DNA of 64,000 nucleotides from Lapillicoccus jejuensis. Its GTDB lineage: Bacteria > Actinomycetota > Actinomycetes > Actinomycetales > Dermatophilaceae. Shown in pieces: positions 45,201-53,416 of this stretch. Below the pieces are notes generated by a model. The model saw only the letters and a program-made list of their open reading frames with translations. It was not told where the DNA came from and did not search any database. The position numbers and the translations under genes are program-made. The DNA lies in assembly GCF_006715055.1 (NCBI RefSeq), contig NZ_VFMN01000001.1, positions 620,001 through 684,000 on the forward strand. Reading direction: 5' to 3'. How positions within the stretch are numbered: the first letter of the stretch is position 1; each line of letters starts with the position of its first letter.

Positions 45201-47354
45201 CAGGTCGGTCAGTTGGTGGAGCCGGGCAAGATCGGTGGTGTCGCCGCTGACGGGGCGGGTGCCTTGGAGACCTCAACGTCGAAGGACTCCTACACCTTCA
45301 CCGTGCCGGCGGGTGGTCAGAGCGTGGTGTTCGACTCGGGCTATGAGAGCCAGCCGGGGTTGGGGTTCTCGCACCTGATCCGGCTGGCCGACGGCAAGGA
45401 CTACGGGCCGGTGGACGGGCACCGGGTGTTCTCGTTGGACCCGGGTGACTACCGCATCGATGTGGAGCGGGCCGGCTGGATCGGCACCTACTCCTTCGTC
45501 ACCACCCTCAAGGCGGCACCGCAGTCGTTCTCGTACCAGGTCGGTCAGTTGGTGGAGCCGGGCAAGATCGGTGGTGTCGCCGCTGACGGGGCGGGTGCCT
45601 TGGAGACCTCAACGTCGAAGGACTCCTACACCTTCACCGTGCCGGCGGGTGGTCAGAGCGTGGTGTTCGACTCGGGCTATGAGAGCCAGCCGGGGTTGGG
45701 GTTCTCGCACCTGATCCGGCTGGCCGACGGCAAGGACTACGGGCCGGTGGACGGGCACCGGGTGTTCTCGTTGGACCCGGGTGACTACCGCATCGATGTG
45801 GAGCGGGCCGGCTGGATCGGCACCTACTCCTTCGTCACCACCCTCAAGGCGGCACCGCAGTCGTTCTCGTACCAGGTCGGTCAGTTGGTGGAGCCGGGCA
45901 AGATCGGTGGTGTCGCCGCTGACGGGGCGGGTGCCTTGGAGACCTCAACGTCGAAGGACTCCTACACCTTCACCGTGCCGGCGGGTGGTCAGAGCGTGGT
46001 GTTCGACTCGGGCTATGAGAGCCAGCCGGGGTTGGGGTTCTCGCACCTGATCCGGCTGGCCGACGGCAAGGACTACGGGCCGGTGGACGGGCACCGGGTG
46101 TTCTCGTTGGACCCGGGTGACTACCGCATCGATGTGGAGCGGGCCGGCTGGATCGGCACCTACTCCTTCGTCACCACCCTCAAGGCGGCACCGCAGTCGT
46201 TCTCGTACCAGGTCGGTCAGTTGGTGGAGCCGGGCAAGATCGGTGGTGTCGCCGCTGACGGGGCGGGTGCCTTGGAGACCTCAACGTCGAAGGACTCCTA
46301 CACCTTCACCGTGGCCGGTGGAGCTCCGTCGGGTCAGGGGGGTCAGGCGGACCCGACCCCGCAGACGGTGGTGTTCGACTCGGGCTATGAGAGCCAGCCG
46401 GGGTTGGGGTTCTCGCACCTGATCCGGCTGGCCGACGGCAAGGACTACGGGCCGGTGGACGGGCACCGGGTGTTCTCGTTGGACCCGGGTGACTACCGCA
46501 TCGATGTGGAGCGGGCCGGCTGGATCGGCACCTACTCCTTCGTCACCACCCTCAAGGCGGCACCGCAGTCGTTCTCGTACCAGGTCGGTCAGTTGGTGGA
46601 GCCGGGCAAGATCGGTGGTGTCGCCGCTGACGGGGCGGGTGCCTTGGAGACCTCAACGTCGAAGGACTCCTACACCTTCACCGTGCCGGCGGGTGGTCAG
46701 AGCGTGGTGTTCGACTCGGGCTATGAGAGCCAGCCGGGGTTGGGGTTCTCGCACCTGATCCGGCTGGCCGACGGCAAGGACTACGGGCCGGTGGACGGGC
46801 ACCGGGTGTTCTCGTTGGACCCGGGTGACTACCGCATCGATGTGGAGCGGGCCGGCTGGATCGGCACCTACTCCTTCGTCACCACCCTCAAGGCGGCACC
46901 GCAGTCGTTCTCGGCCGATCTGGCGATGAACAAGACCGCGACCCAGTCCTCAACAGGCTGGGGAGGGGATCCCTCACGTGCGGTCGACGGCAACACGAGC
47001 GGCAACTTCAACGATAATTCCGTGACGCACACGCAGTACCAGGCCAACCCTTGGTGGCAGGTCGACCTCGGCTCCAGCCAGAGCCTGTCCGACATCCGCG
47101 TCTGGAACCGGACCGACTGCTGCTCGACCCGCACGACCGACTACTGGGTGTTCGTCTCCAACACCCCGTTCGACACCAGCCTCTCCCCCGCGCAGCAGGC
47201 ACGGGTGCCCGGAGTGTGGTCCAGCCACCAGACCGGCCAGATGATTTCACCCACCGACGTGACTCTTCCCGGGTCCACCCAAGGGCGATACGTACTGGTC
47301 CAGCTTAACGGCAGTGATTACCTGCACATCGCGGAGGTTGAAGCGTTTGGATAA
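42264..47354 (+). CDS. Giant secreted multidomain protein: PD-(D/E)XK-like segment, VWFD, repeats, discoidin domain
   Basis: Encodes 1696 aa. The ATG at 42264 has AGGGGG upstream and opens a clear signal peptide (TALLALIALVASLAIQQPAFA). Near residues 162-190, FRLDVVLY followed by VSVVELKAA gives the D...ExK layout of PD-(D/E)XK nucleases. A VWFD domain starts near 419 (GDPHLITLDGLPYDLQGVGEY). Next come a Gly/Ser linker and a PPC-like beta domain, then five PPC-like 112-aa repeats (about 974-1545), then an F5/8-type-C discoidin domain (NKTATQSSTGW, PWWQVDLG, IRVWNRTDCCS). The first kilobase is less GC-rich than its surroundings. A surface-binding secreted nuclease or adhesin is plausible. The nuclease call is motif-level only. 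Confidence 0.78.
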   Translation: MTFRTRATWTALLALIALVASLAIQQPAFALPSADLSEICTEGNTLLSTTARQSASAGTCVAGHVAGTRGRLQQDCLLNIMGVTLGVSYKSNECYGGDSEDKRYPEAIAQARFINRMNRLGVHGSVPAGLSAPTVGGVTPNIQWEVRIRDSITPRKPEDTKLYDFRLDVVLYNAAVKYGEVSVVELKAAPPAGDGFEAAQRQVSAYVRQLKNYQVPAVPADFFAAANPWFNYLDNFRIVTVACGHNGSLVEESTNYVVHPVGDDPSVNKDGKGVLMIDYQDETRVCNPSNQPPGPPIVKRQSDGLRKPEPTDIGNHPSWADCMRNAGGLVVNGAAHAEDVIAESTSYASESLGIAAASTLPVGATLEGIAAGTETVTAGGVITAEAGGAAAAAAIPVAVVAAGVTLGIAGSCAINPNVFGDPHLITLDGLPYDLQGVGEYHLLEAGNGSLDVQARYVPMAGSDSISVLGGIAIRSHDQTVEIQPGGTVLIDGYSSDLASDGIESLDDGLLVIKSGDTVTVVSSDPGLIMRWSGNTFGIKPMDGVATKGLLGNHDGDPSNDMVSASGEQFSRDTPSHSFYADYADSWRITDAESAFTYPGGASTSTYTNVKFPANVKKLADFSQSVVSAATQQCRTNGVTSPSALESCVYDLATTGDASFVKAAAAVPESVTDGNQPTFDANGTLSEDFQAPVPAALAANTYLTPAAAGSGGSGGSGGGRIAGPFFDDAPYNVALVNVPRHDALTVGFTAHLIGALTDASTPQSMTLTVGDQPAGTVTFHDTSADAAGPASGSGAQGAQVTAQFNSVQTLPNGQTDHVYKITAALAHTATSLRFSLQTIGIHGVTSSGLGVSDLSFHVTAPPAQVMDVTLPATVQPDVPAPGAGRIETGGAEDDYRFNLGTDDATRGLVVDTSCDVAPYLHLVSDATGQVFSGAGHGGCGTQTFATLSPGSYHLAVAGLGRTFTYSLKAYLWPAPQSFSYQVGQLVEPGKIGGVAADGAGALETSTSKDSYTFTVPAGGQSVVFDSGYESQPGLGFSHLIRLADGKDYGPVDGHRVFSLDPGDYRIDVERAGWIGTYSFVTTLKAAPQSFSYQVGQLVEPGKIGGVAADGAGALETSTSKDSYTFTVPAGGQSVVFDSGYESQPGLGFSHLIRLADGKDYGPVDGHRVFSLDPGDYRIDVERAGWIGTYSFVTTLKAAPQSFSYQVGQLVEPGKIGGVAADGAGALETSTSKDSYTFTVPAGGQSVVFDSGYESQPGLGFSHLIRLADGKDYGPVDGHRVFSLDPGDYRIDVERAGWIGTYSFVTTLKAAPQSFSYQVGQLVEPGKIGGVAADGAGALETSTSKDSYTFTVAGGAPSGQGGQADPTPQTVVFDSGYESQPGLGFSHLIRLADGKDYGPVDGHRVFSLDPGDYRIDVERAGWIGTYSFVTTLKAAPQSFSYQVGQLVEPGKIGGVAADGAGALETSTSKDSYTFTVPAGGQSVVFDSGYESQPGLGFSHLIRLADGKDYGPVDGHRVFSLDPGDYRIDVERAGWIGTYSFVTTLKAAPQSFSADLAMNKTATQSSTGWGGDPSRAVDGNTSGNFNDNSVTHTQYQANPWWQVDLGSSQSLSDIRVWNRTDCCSTRTTDYWVFVSNTPFDTSLSPAQQARVPGVWSSHQTGQMISPTDVTLPGSTQGRYVLVQLNGSDYLHIAEVEAFG
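45183..46898 (+). repeat. Five 336-bp tandem repeats inside the giant protein gene
   Basis: Units start at 45183, 45519, 45855, 46191 and 46563. Four are 336 bp. The fourth is 372 bp because PAGGQS is replaced by an 18-residue Gly/Pro/Gln-rich stretch. Outside that site the copies look almost identical at DNA level, which implies recent duplication or ongoing gene conversion. Confidence 0.95.
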
Positions 47355-47411
47355 CCCCCGCCCTCAGCAAGAGTGAACAAGGAGCCCGTAGGGAGTTACC
47401 GTTCCCCCGGG

Positions 47412-47774
47412 TCACGGAGCCGTCAGCGCCGGCGAAGCACGGGCGGCTTTCACGGCGCTGAACAGGCCGACGAGGAGGACACCTACGAAGTCAACGACCC
47501 CGACCCACACGAGCCACGGGCGGATGGCCCCGAGCGCTCCAGCGACGACGTAGGCCGCCAGGAACGCAGCGATCGCAGCGAAGGTGGGCAGCTGCCGCCT
47601 CAACGACCGTCGCAGGATCAGCGGGCGACCGAGGTCGGGTGAGGTCCCGCGTTGGTCGAACCAGAGCCGACCAGCCGTCGCCGCTGTCGACGGCCGCAGC
47701 TGTCGACGTCCCGGATGGGGCAGGGACCGCCGTCGCGGCGACGGCCCTACGTTCGCGTCCAGGCTGTGCAGCAT
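47412..47774 (-). CDS. Small two-TM membrane protein, hypothetical
   Basis: Encodes 120 aa if started at the ATG at 47774; the true start could be later. The first half is basic and low-complexity. The C-terminal half has two good TM segments (TFAAIAAFLAAYVVAGALG, WLVWVGVVDFVGVLLVGLF). No family recognised. It is convergent with the giant protein gene. Confidence 0.45.
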   Translation of the reverse strand: MLHSLDANVGPSPRRRSLPHPGRRQLRPSTAATAGRLWFDQRGTSPDLGRPLILRRSLRRQLPTFAAIAAFLAAYVVAGALGAIRPWLVWVGVVDFVGVLLVGLFSAVKAARASPALTAP

Positions 47775-47908
47775 CAGGAGCCCTGGCGACAAGGGCTCCT
47801 GCGCTCCCACGCCGTCGATGGGCGCGCCCTCAGCCGGGGACAGTCCAGCAGTCGGCGCGGGCGAGGTCTCGGGTCGGTGATCGCGACGGAAACGGGTACG
47901 GTCCGCGC

Positions 47909-48376
47909 ATGACGGGGGATCGGGCTGGCGCTGGGACGCCACGCAGCCCGTTCCGGCTCATCATCGGCCCTCTGTTCCTCGCCCAGGGCTCCTTCTACCT
48001 CGTCGTCGGGCTCATCGGGCTGGGTGACGACCCGAGCACGTACACGGTCATGGGTGCCGTCTTCGTCGTGCTGGGCGTGACGCTGATGATGGTGACCCGT
48101 CGCAGCCTGGCCGGACGTCGCCGGTTCGCCGCCGACTTCGGGGCGGAGGCCGCGGAGGCCGCGGCGAAGAGGACGCGGCAACGCCGCACCCTCGCCGTGG
48201 CGGGGCTCGTGTACGCCGGACTCGCCGTGGCCTCCCTCGTCCACGAAGTGGTGACCGGGAACAGGGTCGACCTCGTGCAGGTCGCCGCCTTTGGAGCTCT
48301 CAGCCTCTCGGCGCTCTATCTGTGGCGCAGAGTGCGTCGTCTTGCCCGGCGTTCGCGAGCTCATGCAACGAGCTGA
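47909..48376 (+). CDS. Small four-TM membrane protein, hypothetical
   Basis: Encodes 155 aa with four hydrophobic segments (about residues 15-38, 48-64, 93-113, 122-140) and a basic loop containing RRRFAADFGAEAAEAAAKRT between the second and third. TACGGT lies 7 bases before the ATG, suggesting a leaderless message. No family recognised. It is divergent from the other small membrane gene and may be native chromosome-type DNA within the island. Confidence 0.65.
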   Translation: MTGDRAGAGTPRSPFRLIIGPLFLAQGSFYLVVGLIGLGDDPSTYTVMGAVFVVLGVTLMMVTRRSLAGRRRFAADFGAEAAEAAAKRTRQRRTLAVAGLVYAGLAVASLVHEVVTGNRVDLVQVAAFGALSLSALYLWRRVRRLARRSRAHATS

Positions 48377-48487
48377 TGACGCTGACCAGCCCCCTGCGGT
48401 CGGTCCGTCTCGAGTGAGAGTCGAGCCGGCCGGGCGGTCGGCGCGTGGCTCGATGGACTGGTCCAGGACGGATGGTGGTTGTCCCTC

Positions 48488-49595
48488 TCATGGACACCCA
48501 CCATCCTCGTCGCGGCATCGGGCACGTTCGGCCCGGTCGAAGGCCGCTGGGGTCATCATGCCCAGTCCGCGGTGCGGGCGCTCGTTGTTGTACAGATCGA
48601 TCCAGCGGCCGATGACGACCTTGCTCTCAAGGACGGAGTAAGAGCTCGCCGCTGAGGAGCTCGTCGCGCATGATCCCGTTGAACCGTTCGACGTAGCAGT
48701 TCTGCTGCGGGCGGCCTTTGCGACCTGGACCGCCGCGATGCCCTGCGTCGCGAGCCAGATGACCAACTCGGAGGAGGTGAACTCCTTGCCGTTGTCGCTG
48801 CGGATCAGCGCCGGCGCCCCGCTGCGGTCGAGGCGCCCGGAGGACCGCTGCTCGGCCAGCAGCCGTTCCATGACCTGCCGGACCCGGCGGTTCCCGATGG
48901 AACGGGCGACGTCGAACCCGACCGCCATCCGCGTGTACTCGTCGACGACATTCAGCACCCGCAAAGAGCGGCCGTCCTCGGTGCGTAGCGAGACGAAGTC
49001 GTAGGACCAGATGTGACCCGGCCGCAGCGCCGGTCTGGCCCAGGCACTGTTACCTGCCTGGCCGATCCCTCTGCAGTTGGGGCGGTTTCGACGCCGTGTC
49101 ATCAGCAGGCGGGACTTTCAATCCCTCGGCCCGCCACAGCCGCTCGATCCGTTTGACGTTGACGGCCCAGCCGTCGTCGACCAGGAGCCGGTGGATCTTG
49201 CGGTAACCCCACCAAGGGTGCGCCTGCGCCTGCGCGTGCATCGCCTTGACGAGCCGGTCCTCGAAGTCCCGTTGGCGAGCACGGGCCGACGGCGTACCGC
49301 TGCGTCGAGCGGTGCTGCCCCTCCACGGTGCAGGCTCGTCGTTCCGAAACGCCGTGCCAGCGACGGAGATAGCCCACTGCGGCCCGGCGGCGAGCCGGGC
49401 TCAGAAGTTTCCCCGTTGCAGGTCCTTGAGCATCGAGATGTCCAGGGCCTGCTCCGCGACGACGACGCGTTTCAGCCGGGCGTTCTACTGCTCCAGCGCC
49501 CGCAGCCGGTGCGCCTCGTCCTCCTTCAATGCGCCGTACTTCATCTGCCACCGATAGAGCGTCTGCTCCGACACCACGAGCTTCTTGCACACCGC
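48488..49595 (-). pseudogene. Decayed IS3-family transposase (orfA and orfB remnants)
   Basis: Pieces in different frames together resemble an IS3-family OrfA/OrfB. The 5' piece has YRWQMKYGALKEDEAHRL then an in-frame TAG. The middle has HPWWGYRKIHRLLVDDGW and HIWSYDFVSLRTEDGR (first catalytic Asp), LIRSDNGKEFTS (second Asp). A third frame has NCYVERFNGIMRDELL with the catalytic Glu, and then YNNERPHRGLGMMTP. At least three frame changes and two internal stops make it inactive. The OrfA 5' end is cut at the border of the neighbouring IS. Confidence 0.88.
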
Positions 49596-49640
49596 GGGGG
49601 GGACTGCTGACGATCCGGTTGACACTCGGGGTGTGGTGGT

Positions 49641-50516
49641 TCAGGCCGCGTGAGCGGCTGCGTAGATGGTCTCAAACTCGATGGGCGTGAGCTTGCCGAG
49701 GGGGCGTTGTCGACGTCGGCGGTGGTAGGTCCTCTCGATCCAGGTGACGATCGCCAGGCGTAGCTCATGGCGGGTGGTCCAGCGGCGGCTGTCGAGGACG
49801 TTCTTCTGTAGGAGCGCGAAGAAGCTCTCCATCGCGGCGTTGTCGGCGCTGGAGGCGACGCGTCCCATCGACCCGAGCAGGTGACGACGCTCGAGTTCGT
49901 GGACGAATCGCCGCGACCGGAATTGGGACCCTCGGTCGCTGTGGACCACGCAGCCGGCCACGGCCTGGTCCCCGCCGCGGCGGGTGACGGCCATGGTCAG
50001 GGCGTCGACGGCGAGGTGGGAGGTCATCCGGTCGTCGATGGCATAGCCGACGATCCGGCGCGACCAGGCGTCCTTGACCGCGCACAGGTAGAGCTTGCCC
50101 TCACGGGTGGAGTGCTCGGTGATGTCGGTCAGCCACAACCGGTTGGGGTGCTCGGCGGTGAAGTCACGTTCGACGAGGTCGTCGTGCACCGGTGGCCCTG
50201 GCCGGCGGGACTTTCCCCGTTTGCGGGCGTGGAGGGAGACGATTCCGGCCTGCGAGCACAGCCGCCACACCCGCCGCTCCGAGACGGCGTGCCCGGCGTC
50301 GTCGAGCTCATCCGCGATGAAGCGGTACCCAAAGCCGGGGTCGTCGGCGTGGACGTCGAACGCGGCGTTCGTGGCGTAGGCGTCGACGAGATCGTGATCG
50401 CTGACCGGTGCCCGGCACCAGGCATAGAAGGCTTGACGCGAGAACTTCCGAACCCGGCAGGTCACCGCTACGGGGATCCCGTCAGCAGCGAGATCAAGGA
50501 CCAGCGGGTACCTCAT
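49641..50516 (-). CDS. IS3-family transposase OrfB (DDE integrase core)
   Basis: Encodes 291 aa. The helical HTH_21-like lead ends in DPGFGYRFIADELDDAGH. The rve core has all three acidic residues: LWLTDITEHST, CVVHSDRGSQF, and SSADNAAMESFFALLQKN. The C-terminus reads YHRRRRQRPLGKLTPIEFE. The start overlaps the OrfA stop (ATGA). Many IS3 elements make OrfAB by frameshift; here re-initiation or a slip would be needed. Confidence 0.92.
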   Translation of the reverse strand: MRYPLVLDLAADGIPVAVTCRVRKFSRQAFYAWCRAPVSDHDLVDAYATNAAFDVHADDPGFGYRFIADELDDAGHAVSERRVWRLCSQAGIVSLHARKRGKSRRPGPPVHDDLVERDFTAEHPNRLWLTDITEHSTREGKLYLCAVKDAWSRRIVGYAIDDRMTSHLAVDALTMAVTRRGGDQAVAGCVVHSDRGSQFRSRRFVHELERRHLLGSMGRVASSADNAAMESFFALLQKNVLDSRRWTTRHELRLAIVTWIERTYHRRRRQRPLGKLTPIEFETIYAAAHAA

Positions 50517-50821
50517 TTTGGGTGGTGACCCAGCCTCAGGTTCGCTTGGGAGAGGTAGGCCGCCGCTCGGCGCAGAACCTCGTTCTCCTGTTCGAGCAAC
50601 CGGTTTCGACGTTTGAGCTCGCGCAGCTCGTCAGAATCCTGCCGGGTCATGCCCGGACGGACACCGTCCTCGACGTCCGCGGTCTTCAGCCAATTGCGTA
50701 GGCAGGATTCGCTGATCCCGAAGTCCTTGGCGACTTCGGCGATCGGGGCGTCACCGCGGCGAGCGACCGCGACGACGTCGTCGCGGAACTCCTTGGGGTG
50801 TGCAGCAGGCATGCTCGACAT
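50513..50821 (-). CDS. IS3-family transposase OrfA
   Basis: Encodes 102 aa from the ATG at 50821; ATG at 50812 has better spacing to GGAAGG and is also possible. The HTH_Tnp_1 domain is KEFRDDVVAVARRGDAPIAE followed by DFGISESCLRNWLKTADV, and a leucine-zipper-like tail ELKRRNRLLEQENEVLRRAA for dimerisation. It binds the element's terminal repeats. Confidence 0.9.
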   Translation of the reverse strand: MSSMPAAHPKEFRDDVVAVARRGDAPIAEVAKDFGISESCLRNWLKTADVEDGVRPGMTRQDSDELRELKRRNRLLEQENEVLRRAAAYLSQANLRLGHHPK

Positions 50822-50880
50822 CCTTCCAGCGGCGACCGATGTCGCCACAGATCAGATGTCAACCAAACCGTCAGCAGTCC

Positions 50881-51364
50881 CGAGCAGGTCCGAGGAGTGC
50901 TGCGCGAGCATCGCGAACAGCTGGCTGTTGAACTGCTGGGAGGGGTCGGCCGTGTCGAGGTTCTCCTCGACGCTATACAGCCGCACCCCCGCCTCACGCA
51001 TCTGATCGAGCGTGGTCAGGACGGTCACGACGTTGCGGCCGAAACGGTCGATCCGGTAGACGACGACGACGTCGTACTCAGTCAGCCGCGCCATGATCTG
51101 CCGCAGCAGACGGTGATTCCCCTTCCCCCGCCACGCCGAGACGATCTGCCGGTAGACGTCGCCGCCGTCCTCCGCCAGCCGCAGGTCACACGACCAGCTC
51201 CCCGCTGGCAACGAGTTCAGCCAGCGCAGGCACGTGTCGTGCTGCACCTGCAGACTCTTGGTGTCCGGGTCGTCCTTGCTTCGCCGCTCCAAGATCGCCA
51301 CCCGCATCGGACGCCCGTACACACGGACCCAGTCCGCGATCGGCACAAACCTGCGCGCGCTCAT
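50881..51364 (-). pseudogene. Serine recombinase truncated by the IS
   Basis: The N-terminal resolvase domain remains: VAILERRSKDDPD with the catalytic Ser, SLQVQHDTCLRWL, VVVYRIDRFGRNVVT and NSQLFAMLAQHSSDLLG. At 50881 the IS begins and the frame runs about ten codons into its terminal repeat and stops. Large serine recombinases continue for several hundred residues past this point, so the DNA-binding part is lost. It starts in an ATGA overlap with the upstream resolvase-like gene. Confidence 0.85.
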
Positions 51365-51849
51365 CGCCGACCACCCTTGGTCGGGTGACCGGCTGCGGTC
51401 GCCAGCAGCATGTTGAGCACGGCAAACTCGGCCGCCGCGCTCGCGACATCGTCGGCCCCACCGATGGAGGCGACCCCGATGCCGACGAGGCTTGGGGGAC
51501 GGGCCACCCCGCCGGACAATGGCATTGGACCGGCACCGACCGCATCCGCGACGAGCACCCGGACGCCACCGTCCTCCAGGCGTCGCAGAATGGCGACCAG
51601 CCGCTGAGTCGACCGGCTCAGGCGGGACAGGTCCTGGATAAGCACCTGGTCGTAGCAGGAGAGGGCGTCAAGCATCTTGTCGCCGATCCCCCACCCTCGG
51701 GTCTCAGCCAACACGTCCTTCACGTGCCAACCGCACTCGTCCGCACGCGAACGCAGCCGTCCCTCCTGCTGTGTCAACCCGATACTCGTCGGGTCCGCGA
51801 CCCGCGCGTAGATCGCCACGCGCGGCTCACCAGCGTGTAGCTGTTTCAT
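51361..51849 (-). CDS. Resolvase-like protein lacking the catalytic serine
   Basis: Encodes 162 aa. The ATG at 51849 has an AGGAGG box. The resolvase fold is visible: RVAIYARVADPTSIGLTQQE, where the nucleophile Ser of YARVS is Ala, then YDQVLIQDLSRLSRSTQRLV with the conserved RLSRS-type block. The rest is short and lacks a DNA-binding domain. Coupled to the truncated serine recombinase, it may have been a non-catalytic partner subunit. It could also be a decayed duplicate. Confidence 0.72.
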   Translation of the reverse strand: MKQLHAGEPRVAIYARVADPTSIGLTQQEGRLRSRADECGWHVKDVLAETRGWGIGDKMLDALSCYDQVLIQDLSRLSRSTQRLVAILRRLEDGGVRVLVADAVGAGPMPLSGGVARPPSLVGIGVASIGGADDVASAAAEFAVLNMLLATAAGHPTKGGRR

Positions 51850-52304
51850 CGGTGTCCTCCTGGTCTGGTCATCGGCCATGACCGGCACAGTGCGCAGCCC
51901 CGCCCTGCGCGCAATCACCTCAACATGACCTACGGCGGTCTTCGTTCACGGTGGCCAGACTGGTCGACCACCCCACCCGACGAGGACCCAGATGCAATTC
52001 GACGGCGGATCAGCGGTTCGGTACGGCACGCCACATGCGCCCAGAGAAGAACCAAATGCGACCTGTTAACGACGGGTATCGGTATCGTCGCTTCGCGCGG
52101 ACCCAAGCGTCGACTCGCTGTGTGATCCTTAATCAGTCGACACATCGACACCGGCGCTCGGAGCCAATCCTGACACGCCGCTCGGCCCGGCCTTCGCCGG
52201 CACTGCGGGATCCCCGACGAAGATGTATCGCTCTAGACGGACCCCACGTTTCGTGGAGGCCCGGAATGAGCGAATGTTCGACTACGTAGCGATATAATCG
52301 GTCA
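51850..52304. other. Intergenic region without a convincing gene
   Basis: About 455 bp separates the resolvase-like gene and the next plus-strand gene. Composition falls toward the right. No good reading frame or repeat was seen, only the TATAAT before 52305. Confidence 0.6.
52293..52298 (+). promoter_or_regulatory. Perfect -10 box for a leaderless gene
   Basis: TATAAT ends 6 bases before the ATG at 52305, so transcription would begin at or very near the start codon. No clear -35 was identified. Confidence 0.6.
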
Positions 52305-52988
52305 ATGGACTTGCTAAAAGCGACCGAGCCCCTGGCAGCGCACGTTTCGTGGGCAGTCTGGCCCGAGGTCGACCTCAGTCGACCACTTGACGATCTCGAC
52401 CTCTCCACACCCGATTTAAAAGCAAGTCAAGTTCATGTGAACGCCGTGATTGTTGGACTTAATCGCAGCAAGGAGATTGGAGACACCTTCCTTAAATGGG
52501 GGAACTTTCACACTGCTGCGAAACACAACGATCATGTCCTCGCGGGAGCATTCGTAGGAACGCCCTTCGAGGGTGCGCTCATGGTCGACCTTGTCGATGC
52601 GGTCGAAGGCAACTCAACCAACGTCCCTGTAACCGAGACGGACGTGACTAAACTTGGAGAGTTCGTCAGGAGCTTGGGCTCCGACGACCCAGTATTTGTT
52701 GGCCTTGGCTCCAAAGTCTATGCCGGCCTGCACCAACACCGCGTCTCACTTTCACGAATAATGACTCAGTCGCCGGACAACTGGGCCGACCCTACTGGCG
52801 GCGAGCGGATCGTGCCCGAGACGCGGATTGTCAAACTCCCTCACTATTCGAGCCAAAATCATCGATCGCACTACTCGCACCCAGCCACCTACCGTGCTCG
52901 GGCCCACGCAGCGCTTGATGAAGCATTCACTGCCGACGGCTGGGGTGACTGGCGTCAACCGGGTCTGCCGCGATCCACTCGCACCTAA
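52305..52988 (+). CDS. Unrecognised island protein, faintly uracil-DNA-glycosylase-like
   Basis: Encodes 227 aa. Base composition is lower in GC than the core genes, suggesting transfer. The stretch VHVNAVIVGLNRSKEIG, then FEGALMVDLVD, then DDPVFVGLGSKVYAGL recalls the uracil-DNA glycosylase superfamily order (GLNPS, middle YMTDLVK-like, late strand). I treat that as a weak lead. No signal peptide. The C-terminus is rich in His, Tyr and Arg. A leaderless promoter precedes it. Confidence 0.55.
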   Translation: MDLLKATEPLAAHVSWAVWPEVDLSRPLDDLDLSTPDLKASQVHVNAVIVGLNRSKEIGDTFLKWGNFHTAAKHNDHVLAGAFVGTPFEGALMVDLVDAVEGNSTNVPVTETDVTKLGEFVRSLGSDDPVFVGLGSKVYAGLHQHRVSLSRIMTQSPDNWADPTGGERIVPETRIVKLPHYSSQNHRSHYSHPATYRARAHAALDEAFTADGWGDWRQPGLPRSTRT

Positions 52989-53416
52989 CTTCACCAACCG
53001 ATCGAGGCGCGGGGTGAGGCATCTCAAAGTCGAACTTCATCGATGGGACACTCTGACCACGCCCGGGAAGCTGAAGTCGCGCAAAGTGGCTTCGCTCAGG
53101 GCTGTGCTCAAGATGTCGTTGACGATGCAGTCAGGTGTAGACCTGCCGCGCACTCCAAGCAACTCCGGAACCCGCACCAATCCGACCCAAAGGACAGCCC
53201 CGATCTCGGCAGCCGGCGCAGACGTGCGCGGAAGCAAGGCCCCGTCGCAACAGTCGGCTAAAGCTACGTAACTCCTGGTCAGACTGTTGCTGACGAGGAG
53301 GAATCTGCAACTGGTGAGTCCGCAACGTCAGAAGGAAGTTCGGGCATTGCGGCGGGCGGTCCATCCGAACGGCTGACCCCGCCGCTGCGGCCTACCGTCC
53401 GGTACACGAAGTTGTC
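52989..53416. other. Region without a recognised gene, left of CRISPR array 2
   Basis: Only short frames of doubtful reality are present here. No similarity to the flanking genes or to the array repeat was noted. Confidence 0.5.

Larger units (their letters stand above)
49600..50881 (-). mobile_element. Intact IS3-family insertion sequence
   Basis: Terminal inverted repeats of about 26 bp with about five mismatches: GGGACTGCTGACG at 49600 and its inverse ending at 50881, extending inward to GGTTGACA. The element is about 1.28 kb with orfA and orfB intact. No target-site duplication is seen. Both flanking genes (an IS remnant on one side, a serine recombinase on the other) are truncated at its edges, implying an adjacent deletion or rearrangement. 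Confidence 0.88.

Noticed and set aside
49102-49590. 162-codon frame in the IS remnant as a separate gene
   Set aside because: It is out of frame with the recognisable transposase pieces and its Ala/Arg/Gly composition is that of a shadow frame.
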